A stretch of 56,644 nucleotides of DNA, taken from NCBI GenBank assembly GCA_021769865.1, contig JAETSB010000011.1:1-56644 (forward strand). The letters run 5' to 3'. Below the pieces are notes generated by a model. It searched no databases. It was not told the origin of the DNA and saw nothing but the letters and a program-made list of their open reading frames with translations. Positions 1 through 10,002 of the stretch are shown piece after piece. Position 1 is the first letter of the stretch, and each line of letters starts with the position of its first letter. The stretch comes from Oscillospiraceae bacterium. GTDB lineage: Bacteria > Bacillota > Clostridia > Oscillospirales > Oscillospiraceae. The translations under genes were made by a program, and so were the position numbers.

Positions 1-44
1 CTTCCCGTGACGCATTGGTCCGCGCCGTAAAAGCTGAGCTTCAT
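1..44 (-). CDS. beta-CASP MBL-fold metallohydrolase, N-terminal fragment
   Basis: Only the first 14 codons lie in the window. They read MKLSFYGADQCVTG, the characteristic beginning of MBL-fold/beta-CASP RNA-processing metallohydrolases, where this strand leads into the zinc-binding fold. The ATG is preceded by a GAAGGAGGG ribosome site at good spacing, and a matching promoter lies further upstream. Family is recognised from the N-terminal signature alone; the catalytic HxHxDH motif is outside the window, so substrate and exact type cannot be stated. Confidence 0.7.
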   Translation of the reverse strand, partial: MKLSFYGADQCVTG

Positions 45-76
45 ATTCGGGCCCTCCTTCTCTCTTAGTACACATC

Positions 77-105
77 ATTCTAACATGTTTTGTCACATTA
101 TACAA
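77..105 (-). promoter_or_regulatory. promoter of the metallohydrolase gene
   Basis: On the minus strand a -35 TTGTAT (100-105) and a -10 TAGAAT (77-82) are separated by exactly 17 bases and lie about 35 bases before the start codon. This is a sequence match only. Confidence 0.5.
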
Positions 106-310
106 GGAACAATTCGATGATTTTGTCCGGAGTTGGAGAAAATGTCTGAGGCTCCCGAAGCGGTACGGCTCTTTGTGAATTTTTTTCGGGAAGGCCCAAT
201 TTCCTTTGCATTCCAGGGAAAACTGTGGTAAGCTATGCTTGTTTTATTATGGAATTCTTCATGCCGTCCTACCGGGCGGCGGAACGATAGAAAGGAAGTT
301 TCAAACGATC

Positions 311-3061
311 ATGGGCCTGATGCAGAAGATTTTCGGCGACTACAGCTCCCGAGAGCTGAAATCCATTTACCCCATCGCGGACAAGATCGAGGCCATGGCC
401 GACGAGTATAAGGCCATGACGGACGCCCAGCTCCAGGCGAAAACCCCGGAGTTCAAGGAGCGCCTTGCAAACGGCGAGACCCTGGACGACATCCTCCCCG
501 AGGCCTTCGCTACCGTCCGGGAGGCATCGGACCGGGTGCTGGGCCTCCGGCCCTACCGGGTGCAGCTGGTGGGCGGCATCGTCCTCCACCAGGGCCGCAT
601 CGCCGAGATGAAGACCGGCGAGGGCAAGACCCTGGTGGCCACCCTGCCCGCCTACCTCAATGCCCTGGCGGGGAAGGGCGTGCACATTGTTACCGTCAAC
701 GACTACCTGGCCAAGCGCGACTCCGAGTGGATGGGCAAGGTCCACCGCTTCCTGGGGCTGAAGGTGGGTCTCATCGTCCATGGCCTGACCTCCAAGCAGC
801 GCCAGGAGGCCTACGCCGCCGACATCACCTACGGCACCAACAACGAGATGGGCTTCGACTACCTCCGGGACAACATGTGCATCTACTCCCAGGAGCTGGT
901 CCAGCGGGGCCACTCCTTCGCCATCGTGGACGAGGTGGACTCCATCCTCATCGACGAGGCCCGGACCCCCCTCATCATCTCCGGCCAGGGGGAGAAGTCC
1001 ACCCAGCTGTACGACCTGACAGAGATGTTCGTCGCACGGCTTAAAAAGCAGGTGGTTGTCCAGGTGGACAACAAAGAGGAAGAGGCTGCGGACATCGACG
1101 CGGATTATGTCGTCGACGAAAAGGCCAAGACCGCCACCCTCACCGCCCGGGGCATCGCCAAGGCGGAGGAGTACTTCCACGTGGAGAACCTCTCCGATCC
1201 CTCCAACTCCACCATCAGCCACCATATCAACCAGGCCCTGAAGGCCCACGGCACCATGAAGCGGGACATCGACTACGTGGTCAAGGACGGAGAGGTCATC
1301 ATCGTGGACGAGTTCACCGGCCGCCTGATGTTCGGCCGCCGGTACTCCAACGGCCTCCATCAGGCTATCGAGGCCAAGGAGCACGTGAACGTCAACAGCG
1401 AGAACCGGACCCTGGCGACAATCACCTTCCAGAACTACTTTCGGCTCTACGACAAGCTCTCCGGCATGACCGGTACGGCTATGACGGAGCAGGAGGAGTT
1501 CGGCACCATCTACAACCTGGACATCATCGAGATCCCCACCAATCGGCCCAACCAGCGGGACGACCACCACGACGTGGTCTACAAGACCGAGGCGGGCAAG
1601 TTCCGGGCCGTTATCTCCCAAATCAAGGAGTGCCACGCTAAGGGCCAGCCGGTGCTGGTGGGCACGGTGTCCATTGAGAAGAACGAGCTCCTCTCCAAGC
1701 TCCTGGCCCGGGAGGGCATCAAGCACAACCTCCTGAACGCCAAGAACCACGAAAAAGAGGCGGAGATCGTGGCCCAGGCGGGCAAGCTGGGGGCCGTCAC
1801 GGTAGCCACCAACATGGCGGGCCGCGGCACCGATATCATGCTGGGCGGCAATGCCGAGTATTTGGCTCGGGCCGACCTGACCAAAGCGGGCTATTCCGAG
1901 GAGGTCATCGTGGACGCCACCGGCTACGCGGACACGGACAATCAGGAGATTTTGGAAGCGAGGGCGCTCTTCGCCGAAAGATTAGCCCAGCACAAGGCGG
2001 AGATCGCCGACGAGGCGGACCGGGTCCGGGAGGCCGGGGGATTGTTCATCATCGGCACGGAGCGCCACGAGTCCCGTCGGATCGACAACCAGCTCCGGGG
2101 CCGGGCGGGCCGCCAGGGCGACCCCGGCGAAACCCGGTTCTATATCTCCCTGGAGGACGATTTGATGCGCCTCTTCGGCGGGGACCGGATCACCAATATG
2201 ATGGACCGGTTCGATCTGGACGAGGACACCCCCATCGAGAACAAAATGCTGACCCGTGCCATTGAGAACGCCCAGACCACCGTGGAGTCCCGGAACTTCC
2301 AGTCCCGGAAATCCGTGCTGGAGTACGACGACGTGATGAACAAGCAGCGGGAGCTGATCTACGGCCAGCGCCGCCAGGTTCTGGACGGCATGGACATCAA
2401 GGACACGGTCCTGAACATGATGCGCACCTCCATCGGCAATCACGTCAGCCTGGCCTTCGGGGAGAAGCAGCACCTGGACGCCGACGGCTACCGGGAGATG
2501 CTTCGGGGCCTGGAGGGCATGTACTTTGCCAAGGGCGCGGTGAGCATCCCCGAGGCGGAGATCTCTCAAAAGAGCCAGGAGGACTTTGACGAGGCGTTCA
2601 CCGCCGCCGCCGAGGGCTTCTACGAAAACAAGGAAGCCGAGATCACCAGCCCCATCATGCGGGAGCTGGAGCGGGTCATCATGCTCCGGGTCGTCGACGA
2701 GTACTGGATGGACCACATCGACGCTATGGACGACCTGAAGCAGGGCATCCGGCTCCAGTCCTACGGCAACAACAACCCCGTGGACGTGTACAAGCGGGAA
2801 TCTCTCGATATGTTCGAGGAGATGATCGCCGCCATCCAGGACGAGACCGTCCGGCGGCTGTACTCCGTGCGCCTCAAGAAGGACGAGGAGGTCAAGCGGG
2901 AGCGGGTCGCCAAGGGCATGGTGGAGAACGTCGGCGGCGACGGCACTAAGCCCAAGAAGCAGCCCACCCGCGTGGTGAAGATCGGGCGGAACGACCCCTG
3001 CCCCTGCGGCAGCGGGCTGAAGTGGAAGAAGTGTACCTGCCCGGAGTACCACTCTAATTAA
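311..3061 (+). CDS. secA: SecA preprotein translocase ATPase
   Basis: SecA is the cytoplasmic ATPase that drives secretory proteins through the SecYEG channel. The 916-residue product has the full-length SecA layout: Walker A MKTGEGKT at about residues 100-107, preprotein cross-linking and second nucleotide-binding regions with the NMAGRGTDI and GRAGRQGD motifs, the helical wing/scaffold, and a C-terminal zinc-binding SEC-C tail ([16 protein letters not shown]). The start at 311 is chosen because the protein then begins [15 protein letters not shown], as in other SecAs, and GAAAGGAAG lies about 12 bases upstream; the open frame extends to 206 but those residues are not SecA-like. It is followed after 15 bases by a small membrane protein gene, probably co-transcribed. 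Confidence 0.97.
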   Translation: MGLMQKIFGDYSSRELKSIYPIADKIEAMADEYKAMTDAQLQAKTPEFKERLANGETLDDILPEAFATVREASDRVLGLRPYRVQLVGGIVLHQGRIAEMKTGEGKTLVATLPAYLNALAGKGVHIVTVNDYLAKRDSEWMGKVHRFLGLKVGLIVHGLTSKQRQEAYAADITYGTNNEMGFDYLRDNMCIYSQELVQRGHSFAIVDEVDSILIDEARTPLIISGQGEKSTQLYDLTEMFVARLKKQVVVQVDNKEEEAADIDADYVVDEKAKTATLTARGIAKAEEYFHVENLSDPSNSTISHHINQALKAHGTMKRDIDYVVKDGEVIIVDEFTGRLMFGRRYSNGLHQAIEAKEHVNVNSENRTLATITFQNYFRLYDKLSGMTGTAMTEQEEFGTIYNLDIIEIPTNRPNQRDDHHDVVYKTEAGKFRAVISQIKECHAKGQPVLVGTVSIEKNELLSKLLAREGIKHNLLNAKNHEKEAEIVAQAGKLGAVTVATNMAGRGTDIMLGGNAEYLARADLTKAGYSEEVIVDATGYADTDNQEILEARALFAERLAQHKAEIADEADRVREAGGLFIIGTERHESRRIDNQLRGRAGRQGDPGETRFYISLEDDLMRLFGGDRITNMMDRFDLDEDTPIENKMLTRAIENAQTTVESRNFQSRKSVLEYDDVMNKQRELIYGQRRQVLDGMDIKDTVLNMMRTSIGNHVSLAFGEKQHLDADGYREMLRGLEGMYFAKGAVSIPEAEISQKSQEDFDEAFTAAAEGFYENKEAEITSPIMRELERVIMLRVVDEYWMDHIDAMDDLKQGIRLQSYGNNNPVDVYKRESLDMFEEMIAAIQDETVRRLYSVRLKKDEEVKRERVAKGMVENVGGDGTKPKKQPTRVVKIGRNDPCPCGSGLKWKKCTCPEYHSN

Positions 3062-3076
3062 AAGGATGCGGAGTAT

Positions 3077-3346
3077 ATGGATCAAAAGGATGACGGCGTT
3101 CTCCGTCTGCTCCAGGACATCAAGGAAATGCTCTTTGGCATTGCCCTGATCCTTCTGGGCGGAATTATGGTGATAACAAAATCCGACGGCATCATTTCAT
3201 TATTTGACGCCATCATTTTACTCGGCGGAATCTGTTTGCTGCTCTATGGGGCTTACCATGTTTGGAACGGGAAGAACCATGAGCTGGGCGAAAAAAACGG
3301 CGAGCCCCAAAATAAAGAACAACAGGGAGGTCCTCATGCCCTTTGA
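3077..3346 (+). CDS. small membrane protein, two predicted TM segments
   Basis: This 89-residue protein is not recognised. It begins with a polar stretch (about residues 1-15) followed by two hydrophobic segments (about 17-35 and 42-60) and a polar, charged tail. The start has a GGATGCGGAG-type ribosome site just after the secA stop. The last 11 bases overlap the start of pgeF in another frame, so translational coupling is likely and it belongs to the same transcription unit. No catalytic motif is visible. Confidence 0.75.
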   Translation: MDQKDDGVLRLLQDIKEMLFGIALILLGGIMVITKSDGIISLFDAIILLGGICLLLYGAYHVWNGKNHELGEKNGEPQNKEQQGGPHAL

Positions 3347-4139
3347 GACCCACGAACAAAACGGCCTGGTCTGGTTCACCGCCTCCAATCTGAGCGGCGT
3401 GCGCCACGGGTTTTCCACCCGGCTGGGCGGGGTCTCCCCCGCCCCCTGGGACAGCCTGAACCTCCGCCCCGGCATGGGGGACGGGCGGGACGCCATGCTG
3501 GAAAATTACCGCCGCTTCTGCGCCGTCCTTGGCGTGGACATGGAACGGACGGTCCTCTCCCGGCAAGTCCATAAGACCAACGTCCGGGCCTGCACGGCGG
3601 AGGACGCCGGGAAGGGCCTCTTCCGGGAGCGGGACTATGACAGCGCCGACGCGCTGGTCACCAACGAGCCCGGGCTGACCCTCTTCGTCTTTTCCGCCGA
3701 CTGCGGGACGGTGCTGCTCCACGACCCGGACACCGGGGCCGTAGGGGCGGCTCACGCCGGATGGCGGGGCTGCGCCGGAGGCATTGTGGAGAAAACCGTC
3801 CAAGAGCTGGTCCGCCTCTATGGCGCGAAACCGGAGCGGCTCCGGGCCGCCCTGGGGCCCTGCATCGGGCAGTGCTGCTTTGAAAGCGACGAGGACGTCC
3901 CTATCGCCATGCGGTCGGCCCTGGGCCGGGAGGCGGAGCCGTATCTGGAAAAGCGGGGCCCCAAGTGGCACGTGGACCTGGAGGGCTTGAACCGCCAGTG
4001 GCTGCTGCGGGCGGGGGTCCGGAACATCGAAGTCTCCGGCCTCTGCACCGCCTGCCGCCGGGACCTGTTCTGGTCCCACCGAAAGCTGGGGGAAGCCCGA
4101 GGCGTCCACTGCGCGGCCATTGCCGCCGGAACTGAATAG
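3336..4139 (+). CDS. pgeF: PgeF/YfiH family laccase-domain protein
   Basis: Members of this family (formerly multicopper polyphenol oxidoreductase laccase, DUF152) include purine nucleoside phosphorylase/adenosine deaminase activities and the peptidoglycan-editing factor PgeF. The 267-residue product shows the family zinc-site motifs: SRQVHKTN near residue 70, SADCGTVLL, HAGWRGCAGGIV with its conserved His, and GPCIGQCCFE. The ATG at 3336 is preceded by CAGGGAGG at 5 bases; the longer open frame upstream only shadows the preceding membrane protein. It ends 9 bases before the lipoprotein gene. Family assignment is firm; which activity dominates here is not known. Confidence 0.9.
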   Translation: MPFETHEQNGLVWFTASNLSGVRHGFSTRLGGVSPAPWDSLNLRPGMGDGRDAMLENYRRFCAVLGVDMERTVLSRQVHKTNVRACTAEDAGKGLFRERDYDSADALVTNEPGLTLFVFSADCGTVLLHDPDTGAVGAAHAGWRGCAGGIVEKTVQELVRLYGAKPERLRAALGPCIGQCCFESDEDVPIAMRSALGREAEPYLEKRGPKWHVDLEGLNRQWLLRAGVRNIEVSGLCTACRRDLFWSHRKLGEARGVHCAAIAAGTE

Positions 4140-4148
4140 GATCGTTTT

Positions 4149-5675
4149 ATGAAAGTATCGAAGATCATGGCCATCGCGCTGGCGATGGCCTGTCTGCTCA
4201 CCGGATGCTGGCAGGAGGAGCCGCCGGAGGAGCCGGAGGACCTGCTGCCCCCCTTTGAAGAGGAGCCGGCGAAGGAGGCCAAAACCACCCTGCCGGAGCG
4301 GTTCGCCCTGCCCTATATGCCGGGTCGGACCCTGGACCCTATCGACTGCCCCGACGGGATGCAGCAGACGGCGGCCTCGCTGCTGTACGAGGGCCTCTTC
4401 CGCCTGGACGGGCGGTTTGAGCCCCAGCTCTGCCTCTGCGTCAGCTACACCCACGACGAGACTGCCAGCCGCTATACCTTTGTCCTCCGGGAGGGGGTCC
4501 AGTTCTCCGACGGCTCGCCCCTGACGGCCCGGGACGTAAAGGCCAGCCTGGACCGGGCCAGGACCTCCGGCCGCTACGGGAGCCGCCTCTCCGGCATCTC
4601 CTCCGTCAGCGCCGGCGGGGACAGCGTGACCGTCTCCCTGAGCCGCCCCAACACGGCCCTGGCGGCCCTGCTGGACGTGCCCATCGTAAAGTCCGGGAGC
4701 CAGGACGGCCCCGCCCCGGTGGGCACCGGCCCCTATTTCTACGCCGAGGAGGAGACCGGAGCCTACCTCATCGCCAATCAGTCCTGGTGGAAGGGGGAGA
4801 ACCAGCCGGTGGACCGGATCGCCCTGGTGGAGGCCCCGGACGACGACGCCATGCTCTACCGCTTTTCCTCCCACGAGGTACAGCTGATCACGGCGGACCT
4901 CACCGGCGTGCTGGCGGTGAGCACCACCGGCAGCGTGGGCTGCGTGGACACGGACACCACCGTGATGCAGTATGTGGGCTGCAACACCGCCCGGGCGCCC
5001 CTGGACAGCCCTGCCCTCCGGCGGGCCCTGTCGGTGGGGATCAACCGGGTCAATGTCGCCGGCGTCTACCTCTCGGGCCATGGAAAGGCCGCGGCCTTCC
5101 CAGTGTCCCCGGCTTCGCCCCTGTACCCCTCGGCGCTGGAGGAGGCGTATTCTCTGGAAAGCTTCTCCTCCGCCCTGACGGAGAGCGGTTATGTCTCCGA
5201 GCCCCCCCTCACCCTGCTGGTCAACGAGGAAAACGGCTTTAAAACCGCCATCGCGGAGCACCTGGCGGAGAGCTGGACCGCCGGAGGCGTGGCGGTGGAG
5301 GTCCGGGCCCTGCCCTGGGAGGAGTACGCCGCCGCCCTGGCCGCCGGGGACTTCGACCTCTACTACGGCGAGGCCCGCCTCCCCGCCGACTGGGACCTTG
5401 GGAGCCTGCTGGAGCCCGGCGGGGCGCTGAACTACGGCCATTGGTCCCACCCGGACACCAGCCGCCTGCTTCAGGAGCTGGCCGGGGCGGAGGACCGGAC
5501 AGCGGCTATGAAGGCCCTCTGCGCCCATTTGAAGGACCAGGCCCCCATTCTGCCGGTGTGCTTCAAATCCACCTCCGTGCTGACCCAGGCGGGAGTGGTG
5601 GAGGGCCTGGCCCCCACGGCGGCGGAGCCCTTCTACGCCCTGGGACAGTGCGTGATCCATCTGGGGGAGAACTGA
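4149..5675 (+). CDS. ABC transporter peptide/nickel-type substrate-binding lipoprotein
   Basis: A 508-residue SBP_bac_5 (family 5) solute-binding protein. It has a lipoprotein signal peptide ending in the lipobox LLTGC (Cys about residue 20), an acidic/proline-rich linker, then the extracellular binding fold with the family phrase YTFVLREGVQFSDGSPLTARDV. Such proteins deliver peptides or related ligands to an ABC permease, but no permease or ATPase gene lies beside it, so it may be an orphan receptor. It follows pgeF by 9 bases and ends at a strong hairpin. Ligand is not deducible. Confidence 0.88.
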   Translation: MKVSKIMAIALAMACLLTGCWQEEPPEEPEDLLPPFEEEPAKEAKTTLPERFALPYMPGRTLDPIDCPDGMQQTAASLLYEGLFRLDGRFEPQLCLCVSYTHDETASRYTFVLREGVQFSDGSPLTARDVKASLDRARTSGRYGSRLSGISSVSAGGDSVTVSLSRPNTALAALLDVPIVKSGSQDGPAPVGTGPYFYAEEETGAYLIANQSWWKGENQPVDRIALVEAPDDDAMLYRFSSHEVQLITADLTGVLAVSTTGSVGCVDTDTTVMQYVGCNTARAPLDSPALRRALSVGINRVNVAGVYLSGHGKAAAFPVSPASPLYPSALEEAYSLESFSSALTESGYVSEPPLTLLVNEENGFKTAIAEHLAESWTAGGVAVEVRALPWEEYAAALAAGDFDLYYGEARLPADWDLGSLLEPGGALNYGHWSHPDTSRLLQELAGAEDRTAAMKALCAHLKDQAPILPVCFKSTSVLTQAGVVEGLAPTAAEPFYALGQCVIHLGEN

Positions 5676-5677
5676 AA

Positions 5678-5711
5678 AAAAACCGCCGTGCCTGCTGGCA
5701 CGGCGGTTTTT
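5678..5711. terminator. bidirectional terminator between lipoprotein gene and rpsU
   Basis: Perfect 15-bp stem AAAAACCGCCGTGCC (5678-5692) with its complement (5697-5711) around a TGCT loop. A-rich and T-rich ends make it usable from both convergent genes. Confidence 0.9.
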
Positions 5712-5717
5712 CAACGC

Positions 5718-5900
5718 TTAATAATAACGCTTCTTGTTCTTGCGAGCGGCCTCAGACTTCTTGCGCCGCTTCACGCTGGGACTCTCGTAATGCTCCCGCT
5801 TCCGGACCTCGGCCAGGACGCCGGCCTTGGCGCAGCTGCGCTTGAAACGCTTCAGCGCGCTGTCGATGGATTCATTTTCCTTCACATGGATCTCAGACAT
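5718..5900 (-). CDS. rpsU: 30S ribosomal protein bS21
   Basis: The 60-residue product is a normal-length bS21, a small-subunit protein near the anti-Shine-Dalgarno region of 16S rRNA. It shows the family sequence [19 protein letters not shown], the [15 protein letters not shown] segment and a basic C-terminus. GGAGGGAGGG lies before the ATG, and a near-consensus promoter lies about 80-108 bases upstream. It is monocistronic and converges on the lipoprotein gene at a shared terminator. Confidence 0.97.
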   Translation of the reverse strand: MSEIHVKENESIDSALKRFKRSCAKAGVLAEVRKREHYESPSVKRRKKSEAARKNKKRYY

Positions 5901-5979
5901 CTATATTTTCCCTCCCTCCGAGGTATCCGGCTAATTCCAGGATACTTTAAGGGCCATGTTCTATGGCTTCAACATCGCT

Positions 5980-6008
5980 ATTATACAGATTTAGCGGAAA
6001 CTTGTCAA
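5980..6008 (-). promoter_or_regulatory. sigma-A promoter of rpsU
   Basis: Minus strand TTGACA (6003-6008), 17-base spacer and TATAAT (5980-5985): both hexamers are perfect consensus. Confidence 0.9.
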
Positions 6009-6159
6009 GAGAAATTCCAAAATCTCTGTTTCTCTGTTTCTCATAATCTTCCCGAAAACCGGGGCGGAAATCCGGGGAATTTTCCGCCAGAAAAGGGCCT
6101 GTAACCCGCCCGCGGCGGCGCTTTTGGCGAAAATGACGAAGAAAACGAAAAATTTTCTA

Positions 6160-6188
6160 TTGACAAACCGCCGGAAATCCTGTATCTT
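6160..6188 (+). promoter_or_regulatory. promoter of the leu operon leader
   Basis: TTGACA (6160-6165), 17-base spacer and TATCTT (6183-6188). Transcription would start near 6195 and produce the T-box leader. The stretch 6009-6159 between this and the rpsU promoter shows no gene. Confidence 0.8.
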
Positions 6189-6194
6189 ATACCC

Positions 6195-6480
6195 CAACAG
6201 CAAAACAACGAAACGCGACGACAGGGAAAAAGTCCTTTTCTGCATGCTTCAGAGAGCCGCCGGTTGCTGCGAGGCGGCGCGGAGGGGAAGGATGTCACTG
6301 GCCCTCGAGCGGCTTCGCTGAGACTGGTTTTCCGGTTTAGGCGGAGACGGCTGGCCTCGTTATTGGCCGAAGCCTTGTTTGAGGCTGTGAGGGCCGTTGG
6401 GCAACCGGCGGTTAAACCAGGGTGGTACCGCGTGTTGATTGACACGCCCCTGACTCGAAGGAGTCAGGGGCGTTTTCTTG
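6195..6480 (+). promoter_or_regulatory. T-box riboswitch, leucine type
   Basis: The roughly 285-base untranslated leader before leuA carries the T-box sequence AGGGTGGTACCGCG (6419-6432), which pairs with uncharged tRNA acceptor ends, followed by an intrinsic terminator (6445-6476). A stem I region precedes it (about 6245-6330). The likely specifier codon is CTC at 6304-6306 within GCCCTCGAGC, matching tRNA-Leu(GAG) and the leucine genes downstream; the exact specifier is inferred by position. The expected action is read-through of the terminator when leucyl-tRNA charging falls. Confidence 0.9.
6445..6476 (+). terminator. T-box leader terminator
   Basis: Perfect 12-bp stem CGCCCCTGACTC / GAGTCAGGGGCG with a GAAG loop, followed by TTTT. 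It is mutually exclusive with the T-box antiterminator upstream. Confidence 0.9.
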
Positions 6481-6526
6481 TCCCCTGACCCATCCGACAC
6501 CATATTTCTGCAAGGAGGACGCCGCT

Positions 6527-8212
6527 ATGAAACCCGGATTTGAAAAGTATATTCCCTTCCAGCCCCAGCCCATTCGGGGCCGCACCTGGCCGGACCGGAG
6601 GATTACCAACGCCCCTGTCTGGTGCTCCGTGGACCTGCGGGATGGCAACCAGGCGCTGATCGACCCCATGAACCTGGCGGAGAAGCTGGAGTATTTCCAC
6701 ACGCTGGTGGACATTGGTGTGAAGGAGATTGAGATTGGCTTCCCCTCCGCCAGCGAGACGGAGTATGAGATCTGCCGGGAGCTGATCGAGGGCGGGCATA
6801 TCCCCGACGACGTGACCATCCAGGTGCTGGTCCAGGCCCGAGAGCACCTCATCCGGAAAACCTTCGAGGCCATCCGTGGCGCGAAGAATGTGATTTTGCA
6901 CTTCTATAACTCCACCTCCACCCTCCAGCGCAAGGTGGTCTTCCACATGGACTGCGATGAGATCACCAAGATCGCCACCGACGCCGCCGACCTCATCTAT
7001 GAGATGTCCCAGCCCATGATCGTCGAGGGCATGAACCTCCGCTACGAGTATTCCCCCGAGTCCTTCATGGGCACGGAGATGGACTACGCCGTGGAGATCT
7101 GCCAGGCGGTGCTGGACCACCTCCACGCCACGCGGTCAAACAAGGTCATCCTGAACCTCCCCACCACGGTGGAGAACTGCATGCCCAACCAGTTCGCCGA
7201 CATGCTGGAGTACTTCATCCGCAAGCTCCCCGGCCGGGACCGCGCCATCATCTCCCTTCATCCCCACAACGACCGGGGCTGCGGCGTGGCCACCACGGAG
7301 ATGGGCCTGCTGGCCGGGGCCGACCGGGTGGAGGCCACCCTCTTCGGCAACGGCGAACGGACCGGCAACGTGGACATGGTGACTCTGGCTATGAACATGT
7401 ATACCCAGGGTGTAGACCCAGAACTGGACTTCTCCAACATTAATAAAATTAAAGAGATGTTCGAGCGGTGCACCAAGATGCCTGTAGGCGACCGCCAGCC
7501 GTATGTGGGCAAGCTGGTCTTCACGGCCTTCTCCGGCAGCCATCAGGACGCTATCAACAAGGGCGTTCAATATATGAAGACCTCCGGCACGGAGTATTGG
7601 GAAATCCCGTATCTCCCCATCGACCCCGCCGACGTGGGCCGGGAGTACGAGCCCATCATCCGCATCAACTCCCAGTCCGGCAAGGGCGGCGCGGCCTATA
7701 TCATGGAGCACGACTTCGGCTTCGACCTGCCCAAGTCCATGCAGCCGGAGTTCGGCCATATCGTCCAGGTGGAGACGGACAAGGTGGGCAAGGAGGTCGC
7801 CCCCGAGCGAATCAACGAGCTGTTCCAGCAGGAGTACGTGGACGTGAAGCAGCCCTATCAGCTGCTCAAGCACGCCTTTAAGGAGACGGTGGACGGGGAA
7901 GGCCACTCCCACGTGGCCTTCCAGGGCACCCTGCGGCACACGGACACGGTCTTCGAGGTGGCCGGAGAGGGCAACGGCCCCATCGACGCCTTCTTCAACG
8001 CCATCCAGGGAGAGAAGATCGACCGCTTCACCTTCCTGGACTACGCCTCCCACGCCATCACCGACGGCTCCGACTCCCAGGGCGTGGCGTATATCCTCCT
8101 CCAGGACCGGCGCACCGGCAAGCAGTACTGGGGCGTGGGCCTCAGCCACAACATCAACCTGGCGCCCCTCCGGGCCATCCTGTCCGCCATCAACCGGGCC
8201 AAGCGGGCTTAA
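6527..8212 (+). CDS. leuA: 2-isopropylmalate synthase, long (type 2) form
   Basis: LeuA condenses acetyl-CoA with 2-oxoisovalerate, the first committed step of leucine synthesis. The 561-residue protein opens like the long type-2 family (KYIPFQPQPIRGRTWPDRR), carries the HMGL-like barrel with the catalytic/metal motif SVDLRDGNQALIDPM near residue 40 and the metal site SLHPHNDRGCG near residue 245. Its C-terminal regulatory domain begins at about 430, where leucine feedback inhibition normally acts. AAGGAGG precedes the ATG. It is the first gene of leuA-C-D-B and is governed by the T-box leader. The form differs from the shorter enzyme typical of Bacillus. Confidence 0.95.
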   Translation: MKPGFEKYIPFQPQPIRGRTWPDRRITNAPVWCSVDLRDGNQALIDPMNLAEKLEYFHTLVDIGVKEIEIGFPSASETEYEICRELIEGGHIPDDVTIQVLVQAREHLIRKTFEAIRGAKNVILHFYNSTSTLQRKVVFHMDCDEITKIATDAADLIYEMSQPMIVEGMNLRYEYSPESFMGTEMDYAVEICQAVLDHLHATRSNKVILNLPTTVENCMPNQFADMLEYFIRKLPGRDRAIISLHPHNDRGCGVATTEMGLLAGADRVEATLFGNGERTGNVDMVTLAMNMYTQGVDPELDFSNINKIKEMFERCTKMPVGDRQPYVGKLVFTAFSGSHQDAINKGVQYMKTSGTEYWEIPYLPIDPADVGREYEPIIRINSQSGKGGAAYIMEHDFGFDLPKSMQPEFGHIVQVETDKVGKEVAPERINELFQQEYVDVKQPYQLLKHAFKETVDGEGHSHVAFQGTLRHTDTVFEVAGEGNGPIDAFFNAIQGEKIDRFTFLDYASHAITDGSDSQGVAYILLQDRRTGKQYWGVGLSHNINLAPLRAILSAINRAKRA

Positions 8213-8242
8213 ATCATGAATCGATAAGGAGCGTGACAACAA

Positions 8243-9502
8243 ATGGGAATGACCATGACGCAGAAGATCCTGGCAAAGCACGCGGGGCTGGACTCCGTCC
8301 GGGCGGGACAGCTCATCCAGGCGAAGCTGGACCTAGTGCTGGGCAACGACATCACCACCCCCGTGGCCATCAACGAGTTCGAGGCGGCGGGCTTCGACCA
8401 GGTCTTTGACAAGAGCAAAATTGCCCTGGTGATGGACCACTTCGCCCCCAACAAGGACATCAAGGCCGCCGCCCAGTGCAAGCAGTGCCGCACCTTTGCC
8501 CGGCGGTTCGACATCGACCACTACTTCGACGTGGGAGAGATGGGCATCGAGCACGCCCTGCTCCCCGAAAAGGGCCTAGTGGCCCCCGGCGAGGCCGTCA
8601 TCGGCGCGGACTCCCACACCTGCACCTACGGGGCCCTGGGGGCCTTCTCCACCGGCGTGGGCTCCACGGACATGGGCGCCGCCATGGCGGCGGGAGAGAC
8701 CTGGTTCAAGGTGCCCTCCGCCATCAAGGTAAACCTCACCGGGAAGCTCCGCCCCTTCGTCTCCGGCAAGGACGTGATTCTGACCCTCATCGGCATGATC
8801 GGCGTGGACGGGGCCCGGTACCAGTCCCTGGAGTTCACCGGGCCCGGCGTGGCCGAGCTCTCCATCTACGACCGGCTGACCATCTCCAACATGGCCATTG
8901 AGGCTGGGGCGAAAAACGGCATTTTCCCCGTGGACGATAGTACGAAAGCCTACGTGGAGGGCCGGGTAAACCGCCCCTGGACCGCTTACGAGGCGGACCC
9001 GGACGCGGAGTATGAGCGGACCGTGGACATTGACCTGAGCCAGGTGGACTGCACTGTGGCCTATCCCCACCTCCCCGAGAACGCCCACAGCGCCCGGGAG
9101 GGGAAGGACGTCCAAATCGACCAGATCGTCATCGGCTCCTGCACCAACGGCCAGCTGCCCGACCTGGAGGCCGCCGCCGCCATATTGAAGGGGAAGCACC
9201 TGGCGAAGGATGTCCGGGGCATCGTGATTCCCGCCACCATGAGCGTCTACCGGGAGTGCATGAAGCGCGGCCTCACCGATATCTTCCTGGACGCGGGCTG
9301 CATCGTCTCCACGCCTACCTGCGGGCCGTGTCTCGGCGGCTACATGGGCATCCTGGCCGCCGGGGAACGCTGCGTCTCCACCACCAACCGCAACTTCGTG
9401 GGCCGCATGGGCCACGTGGACAGCGAGGTTTATCTCGCTTCCCCCGCCGTGGCCGCCGCGTCGGGCGTCGCGGGCCATATCTGCCATCCTGAGGAGGTTT
9501 GA
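8243..9502 (+). CDS. leuC: 3-isopropylmalate dehydratase large subunit
   Basis: With LeuD this aconitase-like enzyme isomerises 2- to 3-isopropylmalate. The 419-residue protein is the short LeuC/HacA-type large subunit. The [4Fe-4S] ligands are visible in GSCTNG (about residue 300) and TCGPCLGG (about 358-364), and the substrate region [10 protein letters not shown] is near 120. AAGGAGCG lies upstream of the ATG, 30 bases after leuA. It ends inside the ribosome site of leuD, so the subunits are translationally linked. Confidence 0.96.
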   Translation: MGMTMTQKILAKHAGLDSVRAGQLIQAKLDLVLGNDITTPVAINEFEAAGFDQVFDKSKIALVMDHFAPNKDIKAAAQCKQCRTFARRFDIDHYFDVGEMGIEHALLPEKGLVAPGEAVIGADSHTCTYGALGAFSTGVGSTDMGAAMAAGETWFKVPSAIKVNLTGKLRPFVSGKDVILTLIGMIGVDGARYQSLEFTGPGVAELSIYDRLTISNMAIEAGAKNGIFPVDDSTKAYVEGRVNRPWTAYEADPDAEYERTVDIDLSQVDCTVAYPHLPENAHSAREGKDVQIDQIVIGSCTNGQLPDLEAAAAILKGKHLAKDVRGIVIPATMSVYRECMKRGLTDIFLDAGCIVSTPTCGPCLGGYMGILAAGERCVSTTNRNFVGRMGHVDSEVYLASPAVAAASGVAGHICHPEEV

Positions 9503-9504
9503 AC

Positions 9505-10002
9505 ATGAACGCACAGGGAACCGTCCATAAGTACGGGGATCACGTGGACACCGACGTCATCATCCCCGCCCGCTATCTGAATTCCCCCGACCCCAAGGAG
9601 TACTCCGTCCACTGCATGGAGGACATCGACAAAGACTTCACCAAAAAGGTGAAGGAGGGCGACATCATGGTGGCCGGCGTCAACTTCGGCTGCGGCTCCT
9701 CCCGGGAGCACGCCCCCGCCGCCATCAAGGCCTGCGGCGCCAGCTGCGTCATCGCGGCGACGTTCGCCCGCATCTTCTACCGCAACGCCATTAACATCGG
9801 CCTGGCCATTCTGGAGTGCCCCGCGGCCAGCAGCGGCATCTCCAACGGGGACCAGGTGTCCGTAGACTTCGACACCGGCGTCATCACCAACCTGACCAAA
9901 CACGAGACCTACCAGGCGGAGCCCTTCCCGCCGTTCATCAAAGACATGATGGAAAAGGGCGGGCTCATGGCCTCCTTGAAGGCTGGAAAGGCGGGCGTAT
10001 GA
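9505..10002 (+). CDS. leuD: 3-isopropylmalate dehydratase small subunit
   Basis: This is the swivel-domain partner of LeuC. The 165-residue product has the family start [21 protein letters not shown] (given as motif positions 4-24) and the substrate-contacting [10 protein letters not shown] motif near residue 58. I use the ATG at 9505, seven bases after GAGGAGG; an in-frame TTG at 9499 is possible but is too close to the ribosome site. The stop overlaps the leuB start (ATGA). Confidence 0.95.
   Translation: MNAQGTVHKYGDHVDTDVIIPARYLNSPDPKEYSVHCMEDIDKDFTKKVKEGDIMVAGVNFGCGSSREHAPAAIKACGASCVIAATFARIFYRNAINIGLAILECPAASSGISNGDQVSVDFDTGVITNLTKHETYQAEPFPPFIKDMMEKGGLMASLKAGKAGV

Noticed and set aside
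206..310. N-terminal extension of SecA to 206
   Set aside because: The first 35 residues are unlike SecA, while the start at 311 gives the conserved N-terminus with a ribosome site.
3213..5714. 833-residue open frame on the minus strand across pgeF and the lipoprotein gene
   Set aside because: It is antisense to two clear genes in GC-rich DNA, has no ribosome site and a Gly/Pro/Arg/His-rich composition typical of shadow frames. Similar long antisense frames over secA, leuA, cstA and leuC were rejected for the same reason.
6124..6488. Short frames in the leu leader, as possible leader peptides
   Set aside because: The region is explained by the T-box fold and terminator; none has a ribosome site or runs of leucine codons.
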